From Desulfotignum sp. (GTDB lineage: Bacteria > Desulfobacterota > Desulfobacteria > Desulfobacterales > Desulfobacteraceae): a stretch of DNA of 16,710 bases. The stretch lies in assembly GCA_011390695.1 (NCBI GenBank), contig JAABRW010000226.1:1-16710 (forward strand), in the 5' to 3' direction. Shown here piece after piece: positions 1 to 6,522 of this stretch; position 1 is the stretch's first letter; the number at the start of each line of letters is the position of its first letter. The notes under the pieces are model-generated. The model did no database searches and was not told the origin of the DNA. It was given only the letters and a program-made list of their open reading frames with translations. Position numbers and translations under genes: made by a program.

Positions 1-1
1 A

Positions 2-1129
2 TCGGCAACCGCTTTCTGGCTGTCAAAAGCCGGCATGAAAACCGTCCTGGTGGAAAAACGCGATGCCCTGTCCAGCCTCACCACTGCTGCCAGCGTGGAG
101 TGTTTCCGCACCCAGTTCACGGAAAAATCCATGGCAGACCTGGCCCTGGCCAGTGTGGACATGTTTGAAAATTTTAATGACGTTGTAGGCCTGCCCGGCA
201 TTGACATCCATGTGACCCAGCGGGGGTATCTGTTTGTCACTGATGACGCGGCCCAGCTGCCTGATTTGAAAAAAGCGGTGGACCAGTACCGTGCCATCGG
301 CATACCCGGGGCGGAATACATCGGCGCGGATGATCTGCACAAGCGGTTTCCCTTCCTGGCCCCCGGGGCTTTGGGAGCCACCTTCAACAACCGGGACGGG
401 TGGCTGTCCACCCATGAGGCCACCTATGGATTTGCCAAAGGGGCCGGTGGTGCCGCGTTTTTTATAAAGACGGAAGTCACGGACATCCAGACCGACAGCC
501 AGGGGGTATGTGCTGTAAAAACCGACAAAGGCACCATCTCCACCCGGCTGGTGGTCAACTGTGCCGGTCCCTTTGCCGGGGTCATCGGAAAGATGGCCGG
601 CCTGGACATGCCCCTGCGAAACGTGCGGCGCCAGAAAGCCTATATCAAAACAGACCTTCCGGATCTGCCGGCCGCTGCCCCTTTTACAGTGGATCTGGTG
701 AACCACGGGTACTGGCGCCCGGAAGCAGGGGGCCTGCTCTGTGCCTGGGTGGACCCGGACGAACCCGAATCCCCGCCCGCAGATGAGCTTCCTACGGACT
801 GGGACTTTGCCGCTGAATCCATCCACCGGGTATCCCGGCTCAACCCGTTTCTGGAAAAAGTGGCTGACAACCTCAAAGCAGAAGATGTCAATGTATCTGC
901 CGGCCAGTATGTGTACACCCCGGATGACAAGCCGGTCATCGGTCCATCCGGTGAAATTGAAGGGTTTCACCTGAACTGCGGATACTGGTGCGGTGTCATG
1001 ATGTCTCCGGCTGCCGGCAAACGGGTGGCAGAAATTGCCACCGGCAAAATGGACAACACCGACAATCCCCTGCGGTATTCCCGGTTCAAAGAAGGGGATT
1101 TTGAAAAAGGGGATACCTTTTTAAAATAG
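2..1129 (+). CDS. FAD-dependent oxidoreductase of the DAO (DadA/sarcosine oxidase beta) family, 5'-truncated
   Basis: The frame is open from the left edge (base 2) to TAG at 1127-1129, giving 375 residues with no start in view. The visible N-terminus SATAFWLSKAG followed by KTVLVEKRD is the end of a Rossmann FAD-binding motif: the helix after GxGxxG, then the beta-strand ending in an acidic residue. So probably only about 10-20 residues are missing. An internal ATG at 35 lies inside this motif and is not the true start. Later family marks are LVVNCAGPFAG (second FAD contact), the DDKPVIGPSGEIEGFHLNCGY stretch (given here as a block near residues 305-325) and a C-terminal SPAAGKRVAEIATG. DAO-family enzymes oxidise the C-N bond of amines such as sarcosine, dimethylglycine or D-amino acids. 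Beside MttB-type genes, a role in degrading a methylated amine is plausible but inferred. Substrate unknown. Confidence 0.85.
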   Translation, partial: SATAFWLSKAGMKTVLVEKRDALSSLTTAASVECFRTQFTEKSMADLALASVDMFENFNDVVGLPGIDIHVTQRGYLFVTDDAAQLPDLKKAVDQYRAIGIPGAEYIGADDLHKRFPFLAPGALGATFNNRDGWLSTHEATYGFAKGAGGAAFFIKTEVTDIQTDSQGVCAVKTDKGTISTRLVVNCAGPFAGVIGKMAGLDMPLRNVRRQKAYIKTDLPDLPAAAPFTVDLVNHGYWRPEAGGLLCAWVDPDEPESPPADELPTDWDFAAESIHRVSRLNPFLEKVADNLKAEDVNVSAGQYVYTPDDKPVIGPSGEIEGFHLNCGYWCGVMMSPAAGKRVAEIATGKMDNTDNPLRYSRFKEGDFEKGDTFLK

Positions 1130-1170
1130 CATTGCGCCGTTTCATTCACCCGTTTCCCGCCTCCTAAAGA

Positions 1171-1220
1171 GAAGGACAGCTGGTCTTTGCAGATCTGAAC
1201 AGCTGTCCTTCCCATTTTCT
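1171..1220 (+). terminator. Inverted-repeat terminator after the oxidoreductase gene
   Basis: GAAGGACAGCTG (1171-1182) and CAGCTGTCCTTC (1200-1211) form a perfect 12-bp stem with a 17-nt loop, about 40 nt after the oxidoreductase stop. The downstream tract (CCATTTTCT) is only moderately T-rich, so termination is likely but not certain to be factor-independent. It separates the left-edge gene from the XRE-cupin transcription unit. Confidence 0.7.
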
Positions 1221-1280
1221 GACAGTCCGATCACCATTCAGTAAATCCCCCGTTTTTTTTGCTTAGATTGATTTTTTTTC

Positions 1281-1350
1281 TTGACTTTTTCATCCATACT
1301 GGCTTATCTGATTTAATAAATACTGAAAAAATTAACATATACTGATATTT
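1281..1350 (+). promoter_or_regulatory. AT-rich promoter/operator region of the XRE-cupin gene
   Basis: The stretch before the regulator gene is strongly AT-rich and has a TTGACT -35-like hexamer at 1281-1286. No good -10 is seen at 17 bp (TTATCT at 1304). The pentamer TACTG recurs at 1297-1301, 1321-1325 and 1340-1344, the last two inside similar contexts (AATACTGA, ATACTGAT). These could be half-sites for autoregulation by the adjacent XRE protein. Hexamer matches are weak and the exact promoter is uncertain. Confidence 0.3.
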
Positions 1351-1378
1351 TTTTGACCAGCGCGACAGGGAGCGGCAT

Positions 1379-1933
1379 ATGCCTCGAAACAGCAACATCG
1401 GACCTAAAATCAGAGAGTTTCGCAAAGAACGGCAGCTCACAATCCAGGAGCTGGCACAAAAAGCCGGATTATCCGCTTCCTATATCTCCCAGGTCGAAAC
1501 GGAGAAAGTATCTCCATCCATTGCTACTTTGAAAAAAATCGGCACTGTCCTGGAGGTGCGTACCGTTGATTTTTTTGCGGATGAGTTGATTGAAGACCCT
1601 ATGATACTGCCCCCTGGTCTGTGGACCCGGGTTCAGCTGCCCGGCTGGGATGCCGATGTCAAACAGATGGTCCATATCGTGGGAAACAAGCGGATGCAGC
1701 CGTTTCATACAACGGTCCCCCCCGGCGGCGGTACCCATGAAAATTATTCCCACCCCGGGGAGGAATTCGGTTTTGTCCTCTCCGGCACATTGACACTCAA
1801 ACTGGGAAATGACATCCATGACCTGAAAACCGGCTGGGCTGTCTATTTTTCCTCTTTGATCCCCCATTCCTGGGAAAATAACGGCAAAGAACCCTGCCAT
1901 CTCATATGGGTGGTCAGTCCGCCCAGCTGGTAA
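1379..1933 (+). CDS. XRE-family transcriptional regulator with C-terminal cupin domain
   Basis: 184 residues from an ATG preceded by AGGGAG (1367-1372) at 6-nt spacing. Residues about 8-66 are an XRE/HTH_3 DNA-binding domain (IREFRKERQLTIQELAQKAG, then SASYISQVE as recognition helix). Residues about 105-182 are a small cupin_2 barrel with the metal/ligand-type residues H120, H125, E129 and H163. This XRE-cupin architecture is that of cytoplasmic regulators of amine, polyamine and amino-acid catabolism, in which the cupin senses a small ligand. It ends 59 bp before the first mttB-family gene on the same strand, so it probably controls that gene and perhaps the TRAP genes. Ligand and sign of regulation cannot be told from sequence. 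Confidence 0.9.
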   Translation: MPRNSNIGPKIREFRKERQLTIQELAQKAGLSASYISQVETEKVSPSIATLKKIGTVLEVRTVDFFADELIEDPMILPPGLWTRVQLPGWDADVKQMVHIVGNKRMQPFHTTVPPGGGTHENYSHPGEEFGFVLSGTLTLKLGNDIHDLKTGWAVYFSSLIPHSWENNGKEPCHLIWVVSPPSW

Positions 1934-1943
1934 AGGTACTGCA
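1928..1943 (+). promoter_or_regulatory. Candidate sigma-54 promoter for the first mttB-family gene
   Basis: TGGTAAAGGTACTGCA has GG (1929-1930) and GC (1941-1942) exactly 10 nt apart, the sigma-54 -24/-12 spacing, plus the TGCA form of the -12 element. It overlaps the end of the XRE-cupin gene and would start transcription near 1953, about 40 nt before the mttB-family ATG. The -24 box departs from consensus (TGGTAA rather than TGGCAC), so this is weaker than the site at 10244. Confidence 0.3.
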
Positions 1944-1960
1944 GTGAAAGTACAGCAGTG
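1936..1960 (+). repeat. Two tandem imperfect 11-bp repeats
   Basis: GTACTGCAGTG (1936-1946) and GTACAGCAGTG (1950-1960) are direct repeats differing at one base, with a 14-bp period, in the gap between the XRE-cupin gene and the mttB-family gene. They may be a regulator-binding array; the first copy overlaps the candidate -12 element. Confidence 0.5.
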
Positions 1961-1992
1961 CATTGACATTTTTTTCAAGGAGCCACCAAACA

Positions 1993-3438
1993 ATGACACA
2001 TCTCAATTTTTCCTTTTACCAACCCGGACAGGTCGAAACATTGAAAGAATCTGTTTACCACCTGCTGGAAAACCATGGCATGAAACTCGATCACCATCCT
2101 GAATTGTTCAAAATCCTTATTTCCAAGGGGATTCAAATTGATACAGATACCGGACATGCCCGATTTCCGAAAGATGTCATGGCAAAGCTGCTGGCCGATG
2201 CCCCTGGAAAATGCCGTCTGGGGGCAGCAGGCCCACACCGGATTCTGGAACTACCCCGACCGGACGGAACCTTTTATACCCGCACAGGCACCGGGGCCCA
2301 TGGATTTCTGGATCCTGAAACCGGCGCATACCGAAAGGTTAAACGCGATGATCTGGTCCAGTGGGCAAGGCTCATCAACCATCTGGATGAAATCAGCTTC
2401 CTGCCCTTTCTTTTTTCCACGGACGTACCCATGCAGGTGGTGGATATACATGGGCTGGGTGCGCTGCTGAAAAACACCGACAAACATATCTGGGTGCAGC
2501 CGTACAGTCTGGAAAGTATCGACTATCTGATCCAGCTGGGGTCCGCCGCTGCCGGCGGCACCAGCGCCCTGTCAGCCAATCCCCTGATCAGCATGATCGC
2601 CTGTTCTCTGACCCCCCGGGCGTTCAAACAGATGGACCTGGAGGTCATATACCGGTGTGCGCAATCCGGCATTCCCATCCACGCCTGTTCGCTACCGGGG
2701 ATAGGATCCACCAGCCCGGCCACCCTGCCGGGAACCGTCATTCTGGCATGAAGCGAAATTCTGGCCATGGCGGCCATGGCCCAGGCGGTTTCTCCCGGTA
2801 CCCCCGTCATTGCCTGTCCCATCATTTTTTCCACGGACATGAAAAGCGGACGCAGCCTGCAGTCCAGTGTGGAATCCATGAAATGTGCTGCCGGTGCGGT
2901 TCAGTTTTTAAAGACAGGGTTCAACCTTCCCACACACAATTACGGCTCCGGTACTGATTCACCTGCACTGGACGGCCAGTCTGTCTGTGACAGAACCCTG
3001 CTCAGTACGCTGATGACCCTGTCCGGACTCGATATTCTGGGAGGGGCAGGCCAGCTGGAAGTTGCTACGACCGTCAGCCCCCTGCAACTGATCATGGACA
3101 ACGAACTGTTCGGGATGCTCAGAAAACTGAAAACAGACTTCACCCTGGATGACGACCAACTGGCCGTCGAGACCTTAAGGGATATTGCGCCGGGCAATCA
3201 TTTTTTGAGTACCCAACATACCTTCCAGCATTGCAGAGACGGATTTGTACCCCGCCATTTCATCGGATCCGCCCGAAACGTATGGGAACAGGAAGGCGGC
3301 CGGGACATATTTCACCGGATACTGGATACCTACCGCAGTTTAATGGCCAGGGACAATCCCTGTGCCGCGAATCCCGATACTGCAAAGGAAATAGACGATA
3401 TTATTCAGTCAGCAGAGAAAACATTGGTGAAAAAATGA
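1993..3438 (+). CDS. mttB: MttB-family (trimethylamine methyltransferase-like) protein with in-frame UGA; candidate selenoprotein
   Basis: Start ATG 1993 is chosen over ATG 1963 because AAGGAG (1977-1982) lies 10 nt before it. Reading stops at UGA 2749-2751 after 252 residues, but the same frame continues without shift to UGA 3436-3438. Read through, the product is 481 residues, the usual size for this family. Both halves align along their length with the intact paralogue at 14861-16369. Across the UGA the match needs no gaps: SPATLPGTVILA-U-SEILAMAA here against GPVTIAGSLVSN-N-ADAISGIV there, so codon 253 aligns with Asn249. The C-terminal half keeps family landmarks (NYGSGTDSPALDGQ, VATTVSPLQLIMDNELFGM, GNHFLSTQHTF). 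No TAG is present, so it is not a pyrrolysine protein. MttB homologues lacking pyrrolysine move a methyl group from quaternary amines such as glycine betaine to a corrinoid protein. Alternatives are a nonsense-mutated pseudogene or a sequencing error. Confidence 0.8.
2749..2751 (+). other. In-frame UGA, candidate selenocysteine codon (position 253)
   Basis: The triplet reads GCA-TGA-AGC with family-conserved sequence on both sides in one uninterrupted frame. No Shine-Dalgarno precedes the next ATGs (2767, 2776), so re-initiation to make a separate downstream protein is unlikely. TGA serves as an ordinary stop elsewhere here (for example dctQ and the second mttB-family gene), which argues against a genome-wide reassignment. 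Confidence 0.5.
2755..2792 (+). promoter_or_regulatory. Candidate bacterial SECIS hairpin
   Basis: CTGGCCATGG (2761-2770) pairs with CCATGGCCCAG (2774-2784): 10 base pairs with one bulged C, capped by the 3-nt loop CGG (2771-2773). A short lower helix GAAA (2755-2758) with TTTC (2789-2792) is possible. The loop starts 19 nt after the UGA and has G at its second position. That agrees with the known bacterial SECIS rules: loop about 16-37 nt from UGA, and a G among the first two loop bases. The arms also encode ordinary family residues (LAMAAMAQ), so chance pairing is not excluded. Confidence 0.5.
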
Positions 3439-3463
3439 CCAGGCTGCAGACATAGATATATTG

Positions 3464-3529
3464 ACAACGTTGTTTAACCGGCCGAAAAATGCATTTCCGG
3501 CCCTGTTTCATACCTTGTGGTGTCACACC
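3464..3529 (+). promoter_or_regulatory. Intergenic dyads and hairpin before dctP
   Basis: The 116-bp gap between the mttB-family gene and dctP holds three symmetric elements. A perfect 10-bp palindrome ACAACGTTGT lies at 3464-3473. A hairpin GGCCG/CGGCC (3480-3484 with 3498-3502, extended by three A-T pairs past one mismatch) could be a weak terminator or mRNA-end structure. GGTGTCACACC (3519-3529) has perfect arms around one central base. They suggest an operator plus partial termination, so the TRAP genes may have their own control. No convincing sigma-70 or sigma-54 promoter is seen. Confidence 0.4.
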
Positions 3530-3554
3530 GCAAACAACTTTAATGGAGGGAAAG

Positions 3555-4622
3555 ATGTTCAATCACGCAAAAAAAACAATGTGGGCCCTGGCAATGGTTT
3601 TGTTGTTGTCCGGCACACCGTTCACTGCATTTGGTGCAGACGATTCAGTCCATGAGTTAACATTTGCCTGGAATGATATCTGGGGGCCCAAATTCAGGGC
3701 CTCCCAGATTTACCGCCCGGGCGGAGAAATGGAACGTATGCTGTATGAAAGGAGCAATGGACGGATTAAACTGAAAATTATTTCCAAAATGTTTCCCACA
3801 GACCAACTGCTGAAAGCGGTTGCCACCGGCAAAGCGGATATGGCGGATGTGGCTATGCCATGGGAATCAGGTACCTATCCCCTCTGGAACTGGGGAGAAA
3901 TTCCCGGCATCGTCAATGAAGACCCGGTTCAAGGACTTGCTGAGGAACTGGCTGTTTACAAAGACCCTGATGTGATGAAGATCTACGATAAAACCATGGG
4001 GAAAATCGGATTGAAATTCTGGTTTATCACCCAGTGGGATCCTGCCAACGGGATTTGGAGCAGCAAGGAAATCAACTCTTTGGAAGATTTAAAAGGAATG
4101 AAAATGCGTGCCGGCGGATACCTGCCCACCCTGGGGATCAAAGCCCTGGGCGCCAGCCCCGTCACCATTGCCGGTTCCGAACTGGCACCTGCCATGATGT
4201 CCGGTACCATTGACGCTGTGCTGACCAGTCTGGGATATGGTTACTCCATTGGACTGGCCAAGGTATCCAAATATTTTACGCTGACCCCGCTATCCCCCAC
4301 CTGGTCTGCTGTGACCGTATTGAACAAGAAGAAATTCGATTCCCTGCCGCCGGATCTCCAGGAGGTGGTCATGGATGTCGGCCGTGAACTTCAGCAGATG
4401 GTTTCCCTTTCCACCACAGCTGAATATGTCATGAGTATCGACACTGTCGATCTCTCCGGTGTTCAACGTCGTTCATTGCCGCCTGCAGATAAAGCAAAGG
4501 CGCTGGAAGCATGCAAAATTGTGGAAGAGGAATGGCTGAAAAAGGCAGGGCCTGACGGAAAACCGCTTCTGGATGCCGTAAAGGCAGCAGTACAGGACTA
4601 TCGATCTTTCGGCAAAAAATAA
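3555..4622 (+). CDS. dctP: TRAP transporter periplasmic substrate-binding protein, DctP family
   Basis: 355 residues from ATG 3555, which follows GGAGGG (3545-3550). An upstream in-frame ATG (3489) would add 22 residues before the signal peptide and has no ribosome site. The N-terminus is a Sec signal peptide: basic HAKK, hydrophobic core ALAMVLLLSG, and likely cleavage after AFG near residue 28. The mature protein shows DctP landmarks: MERMLYERSNGRIKLKI, LLKAVATGKADMADV, and SLEDLKGMKMRAGG containing R185. This is the conserved arginine that in DctP proteins usually pairs with a substrate carboxylate. It captures a solute in the periplasm for the DctQ/DctM membrane pair encoded next. Beside an MttB-type gene, a carboxylate-bearing methylated amine such as a betaine is a reasonable guess, not shown. 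Confidence 0.93.
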   Translation: MFNHAKKTMWALAMVLLLSGTPFTAFGADDSVHELTFAWNDIWGPKFRASQIYRPGGEMERMLYERSNGRIKLKIISKMFPTDQLLKAVATGKADMADVAMPWESGTYPLWNWGEIPGIVNEDPVQGLAEELAVYKDPDVMKIYDKTMGKIGLKFWFITQWDPANGIWSSKEINSLEDLKGMKMRAGGYLPTLGIKALGASPVTIAGSELAPAMMSGTIDAVLTSLGYGYSIGLAKVSKYFTLTPLSPTWSAVTVLNKKKFDSLPPDLQEVVMDVGRELQQMVSLSTTAEYVMSIDTVDLSGVQRRSLPPADKAKALEACKIVEEEWLKKAGPDGKPLLDAVKAAVQDYRSFGKK

Positions 4623-4642
4623 TCACAAAAACCCGGACAAAT

Positions 4643-4670
4643 CCGGCCCGGGAATACCCAACCGGGCCGG
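4643..4670 (+). repeat. GC-rich intercistronic hairpin between dctP and dctQ
   Basis: CCGGCCCGG (4643-4651) and CCGGGCCGG (4662-4670) form a perfect all-GC 9-bp stem with a 10-nt loop, 20 nt after the dctP stop and 23 nt before the dctQ start. It has no U tract. Such structures after a binding-protein gene commonly stabilise its mRNA or attenuate the downstream membrane genes, so the binding protein is made in excess. Confidence 0.75.
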
Positions 4671-4693
4671 TTCTCAAAATCAGGAGGAAAAAC

Positions 4694-5200
4694 ATGCGGT
4701 TCTTCCATCATTTGCTTGATCGGTTCATAACGCTTATCAGCGGTGGATTGCAGGGAGTTGTCATTTGTGTATTGATGGTGTTGATACTGGTAGAAGTCAC
4801 GACCCGGTATCTGATGCAGACCCCTCTGTCAATTGCAGAAGAATACGGCGGTTATATGCTGGTGGCGATCACCTATATCGGTCTGGCATATACATGGAAA
4901 CACCGAACCCATGTCCGGGTTACTTTTTTAATAGATAAATTTCCCCTTCGCATGCGGCTTGGGATTCGTGTCATCACCCTGAGCCTGGCACTCATTTTTG
5001 CAGGCTTTATGTCCGCTGCCGCATACCAGCTGGTCCAGGAATCGTTTCTTTTCGGGGACCGGAGCGGCAGCTGGTTGAGGACCCCTCTGGCCTGGCCGCA
5101 AATGGTCCTTGTCATCGGGTCTGTCATGCTTTGCCTTCAATTGTGCTTGGAAGTGGTCAAGGCGGTTCAAAATTTCATACTGGTAAAGGAGGAATCCTGA
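4694..5200 (+). CDS. dctQ: TRAP transporter small permease, DctQ family
   Basis: 168 residues from ATG 4694 with a strong AGGAGG site (4682-4687). Hydrophobicity suggests four membrane helices: about residues 18-36, 52-66, 92-112 and 133-152. LVEVTTRYLMQTPLSIAEEY is the usual DctQ stretch (first helix end with Arg, then an amphipathic start of helix two), followed by AYTWKHRTHVRV. In TRAP systems the small Q subunit sits in the inner membrane with the large M subunit and forms the complex that receives substrate from the P protein. The stop codon overlaps the dctM start by one base (TGATG), implying translational coupling. Confidence 0.93.
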   Translation: MRFFHHLLDRFITLISGGLQGVVICVLMVLILVEVTTRYLMQTPLSIAEEYGGYMLVAITYIGLAYTWKHRTHVRVTFLIDKFPLRMRLGIRVITLSLALIFAGFMSAAAYQLVQESFLFGDRSGSWLRTPLAWPQMVLVIGSVMLCLQLCLEVVKAVQNFILVKEES

Positions 5201-6501
5201 TGGGATCTGAAGTACTTTTTGCCACTGCCCTCATTGCCGGCCTGCTTTTTCTGTTGTTGACCGGACTTGAGATCGGCTGGTCCATCGGCATCATTTCCCT
5301 TATCGGTCTTGTCTTTTTTATTGAACAGCCCATCAATCAGATTGCCTACACTTCGTGGAATGCCCTAAATTCATTTACCTTGACAGCCATGCCTCTGTTC
5401 ATACTTATGGGATCAGTTCTGGGAAATACAGGGGTGAATGAAAAACTCTTCAATGCCATCGATAAATGGGTGGGACATTTGCCAGGCGGTCTGGCGGTAT
5501 CTGTCATTTTCGGCAACGCTGTTTTCGGTGCGATGTCCGGTTCCACCATTGCCGCCACCGCCACCTTTGGAAAAATTGCGTTTCCGGTAATGGAAAACAG
5601 AAAATACAATGCCTCATTCTCCCTAGGCACCATTGCATCAGGAACCGTGCTTGCCCCCCTGATACCTCCGAGTATCCTGTTGATTCTTTACGGCGCATGG
5701 CAGGGGCTCTCCATTGTTGATCTTCTGGCCGCCGGTCTGATTCCCGGGCTGATGCTGACGGCACTTTTTCTTTTGACCGTCACTATCATTGTTAAAATAA
5801 AGCCCGGCCTGGTACCCACCCCCGTTACATACAGCCGGGCAGAAAGATGGAAAGCCATCTTGGAAGCCCTTCCCTTCATAGCCGTCATCCTGGGTGTTCT
5901 GGGATCCATTTTCGGCGGAATCATGACACCGACTGAAGCTGCCGGACTCGGGGCATTTCTGAGCATTCTGCTCACCCTGTTCTACCGCAGGCTGACTTTC
6001 AGGATATTCTCCGACAGCCTCATGGATACAGTCCGAATTACCTCTTTTGCACTTTTCATCATGGCCATGTCCACCCTGATTTCCCATGTTTTCAACTCGG
6101 CCGGACTGATTCCGTTGCTCAAAGATTATGTTCTGGGACTTTCAATAGGCAAATACGGCATTTTGTTCGGTTTTTTTGTTATGTATTTTTTTATGGGTAT
6201 GTTTTTTGATTCCTGGTCCATGCTTTTTTTAACATTTCCATTTGTCATGCCTATTGTAACAGGCCTTGGCATCAATCCCATCTGGTGGGGAGTCATCTAT
6301 GTGATGGCTGCGGAACAAAGTACTATCACGCCACCGTTTGGTCTGACATTGTTTGTTTTGAAAGGGGTGGTACCGCAACACAATCTATCGACCATTGTCA
6401 AAGGGGCATTGCCGTTTCTGATACCGATTTATATCAACATCATCCTGCTGATCATGTTTCCCCAACTGGCCACCTGGCTGCCCGGAATTCTGGGAAATTA
6501 G
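5200..6501 (+). CDS. dctM: TRAP transporter large permease, DctM family
   Basis: 433 residues from ATG 5200, inside TGATG at the dctQ end, with AAGGAGG at 5186-5192. An upstream in-frame start at 5131 would overlap dctQ needlessly. The protein is almost wholly membrane-embedded. DctM landmarks are visible: AMPLFILMGSVLGNTGV, the GAMSGSTIAATATFGKI stretch, LAPLIPPSILLILYG, TPTEAAGLGAF, and AEQSTITPPFGLTLFVLKG near the C-terminus. The two PP-containing re-entrant motifs (LIPPS and TPPFG) are the family's substrate/Na+ region. It is the ion-driven transport subunit of the dctPQM set. Length is normal for the family and nothing is truncated. Confidence 0.95.
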   Translation: MGSEVLFATALIAGLLFLLLTGLEIGWSIGIISLIGLVFFIEQPINQIAYTSWNALNSFTLTAMPLFILMGSVLGNTGVNEKLFNAIDKWVGHLPGGLAVSVIFGNAVFGAMSGSTIAATATFGKIAFPVMENRKYNASFSLGTIASGTVLAPLIPPSILLILYGAWQGLSIVDLLAAGLIPGLMLTALFLLTVTIIVKIKPGLVPTPVTYSRAERWKAILEALPFIAVILGVLGSIFGGIMTPTEAAGLGAFLSILLTLFYRRLTFRIFSDSLMDTVRITSFALFIMAMSTLISHVFNSAGLIPLLKDYVLGLSIGKYGILFGFFVMYFFMGMFFDSWSMLFLTFPFVMPIVTGLGINPIWWGVIYVMAAEQSTITPPFGLTLFVLKGVVPQHNLSTIVKGALPFLIPIYINIILLIMFPQLATWLPGILGN

Positions 6502-6522
6502 GGCTGAAGAAACTGGATGTGA

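Noticed and set aside
23..970. Long minus-strand open frame (315 codons) opposite the FAD oxidoreductase gene
   Set aside because: The plus-strand frame has clear FAD-enzyme motifs over the whole stretch. The minus-strand translation shows no recognisable domain and is a GC-driven shadow.
2749..2751. Pyrrolysine codon in the first mttB-family gene
   Set aside because: Pyrrolysine is inserted at UAG; the interrupting codon is UGA. Neither mttB-family gene here has an in-frame TAG.
2767..3438. Separate downstream gene starting at ATG 2767
   Set aside because: It is in the same frame as the upstream half, starts in the middle of a conserved barrel region and has no ribosome site. One gene with an in-frame UGA explains it better.
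3518..3532. Sigma-54 promoter before dctP (TGGTGTCACACCGCA)
   Set aside because: GG and GC are 9 nt apart rather than 10 and the box sequences are poor. The symmetric core is better read as an operator-like dyad.
5638..6087. Minus-strand open frame (149 codons) opposite dctM
   Set aside because: It lies wholly inside a well-supported membrane protein gene and its translation is low-complexity (Gln/Gly-rich), as expected for the complement of a hydrophobic coding region.
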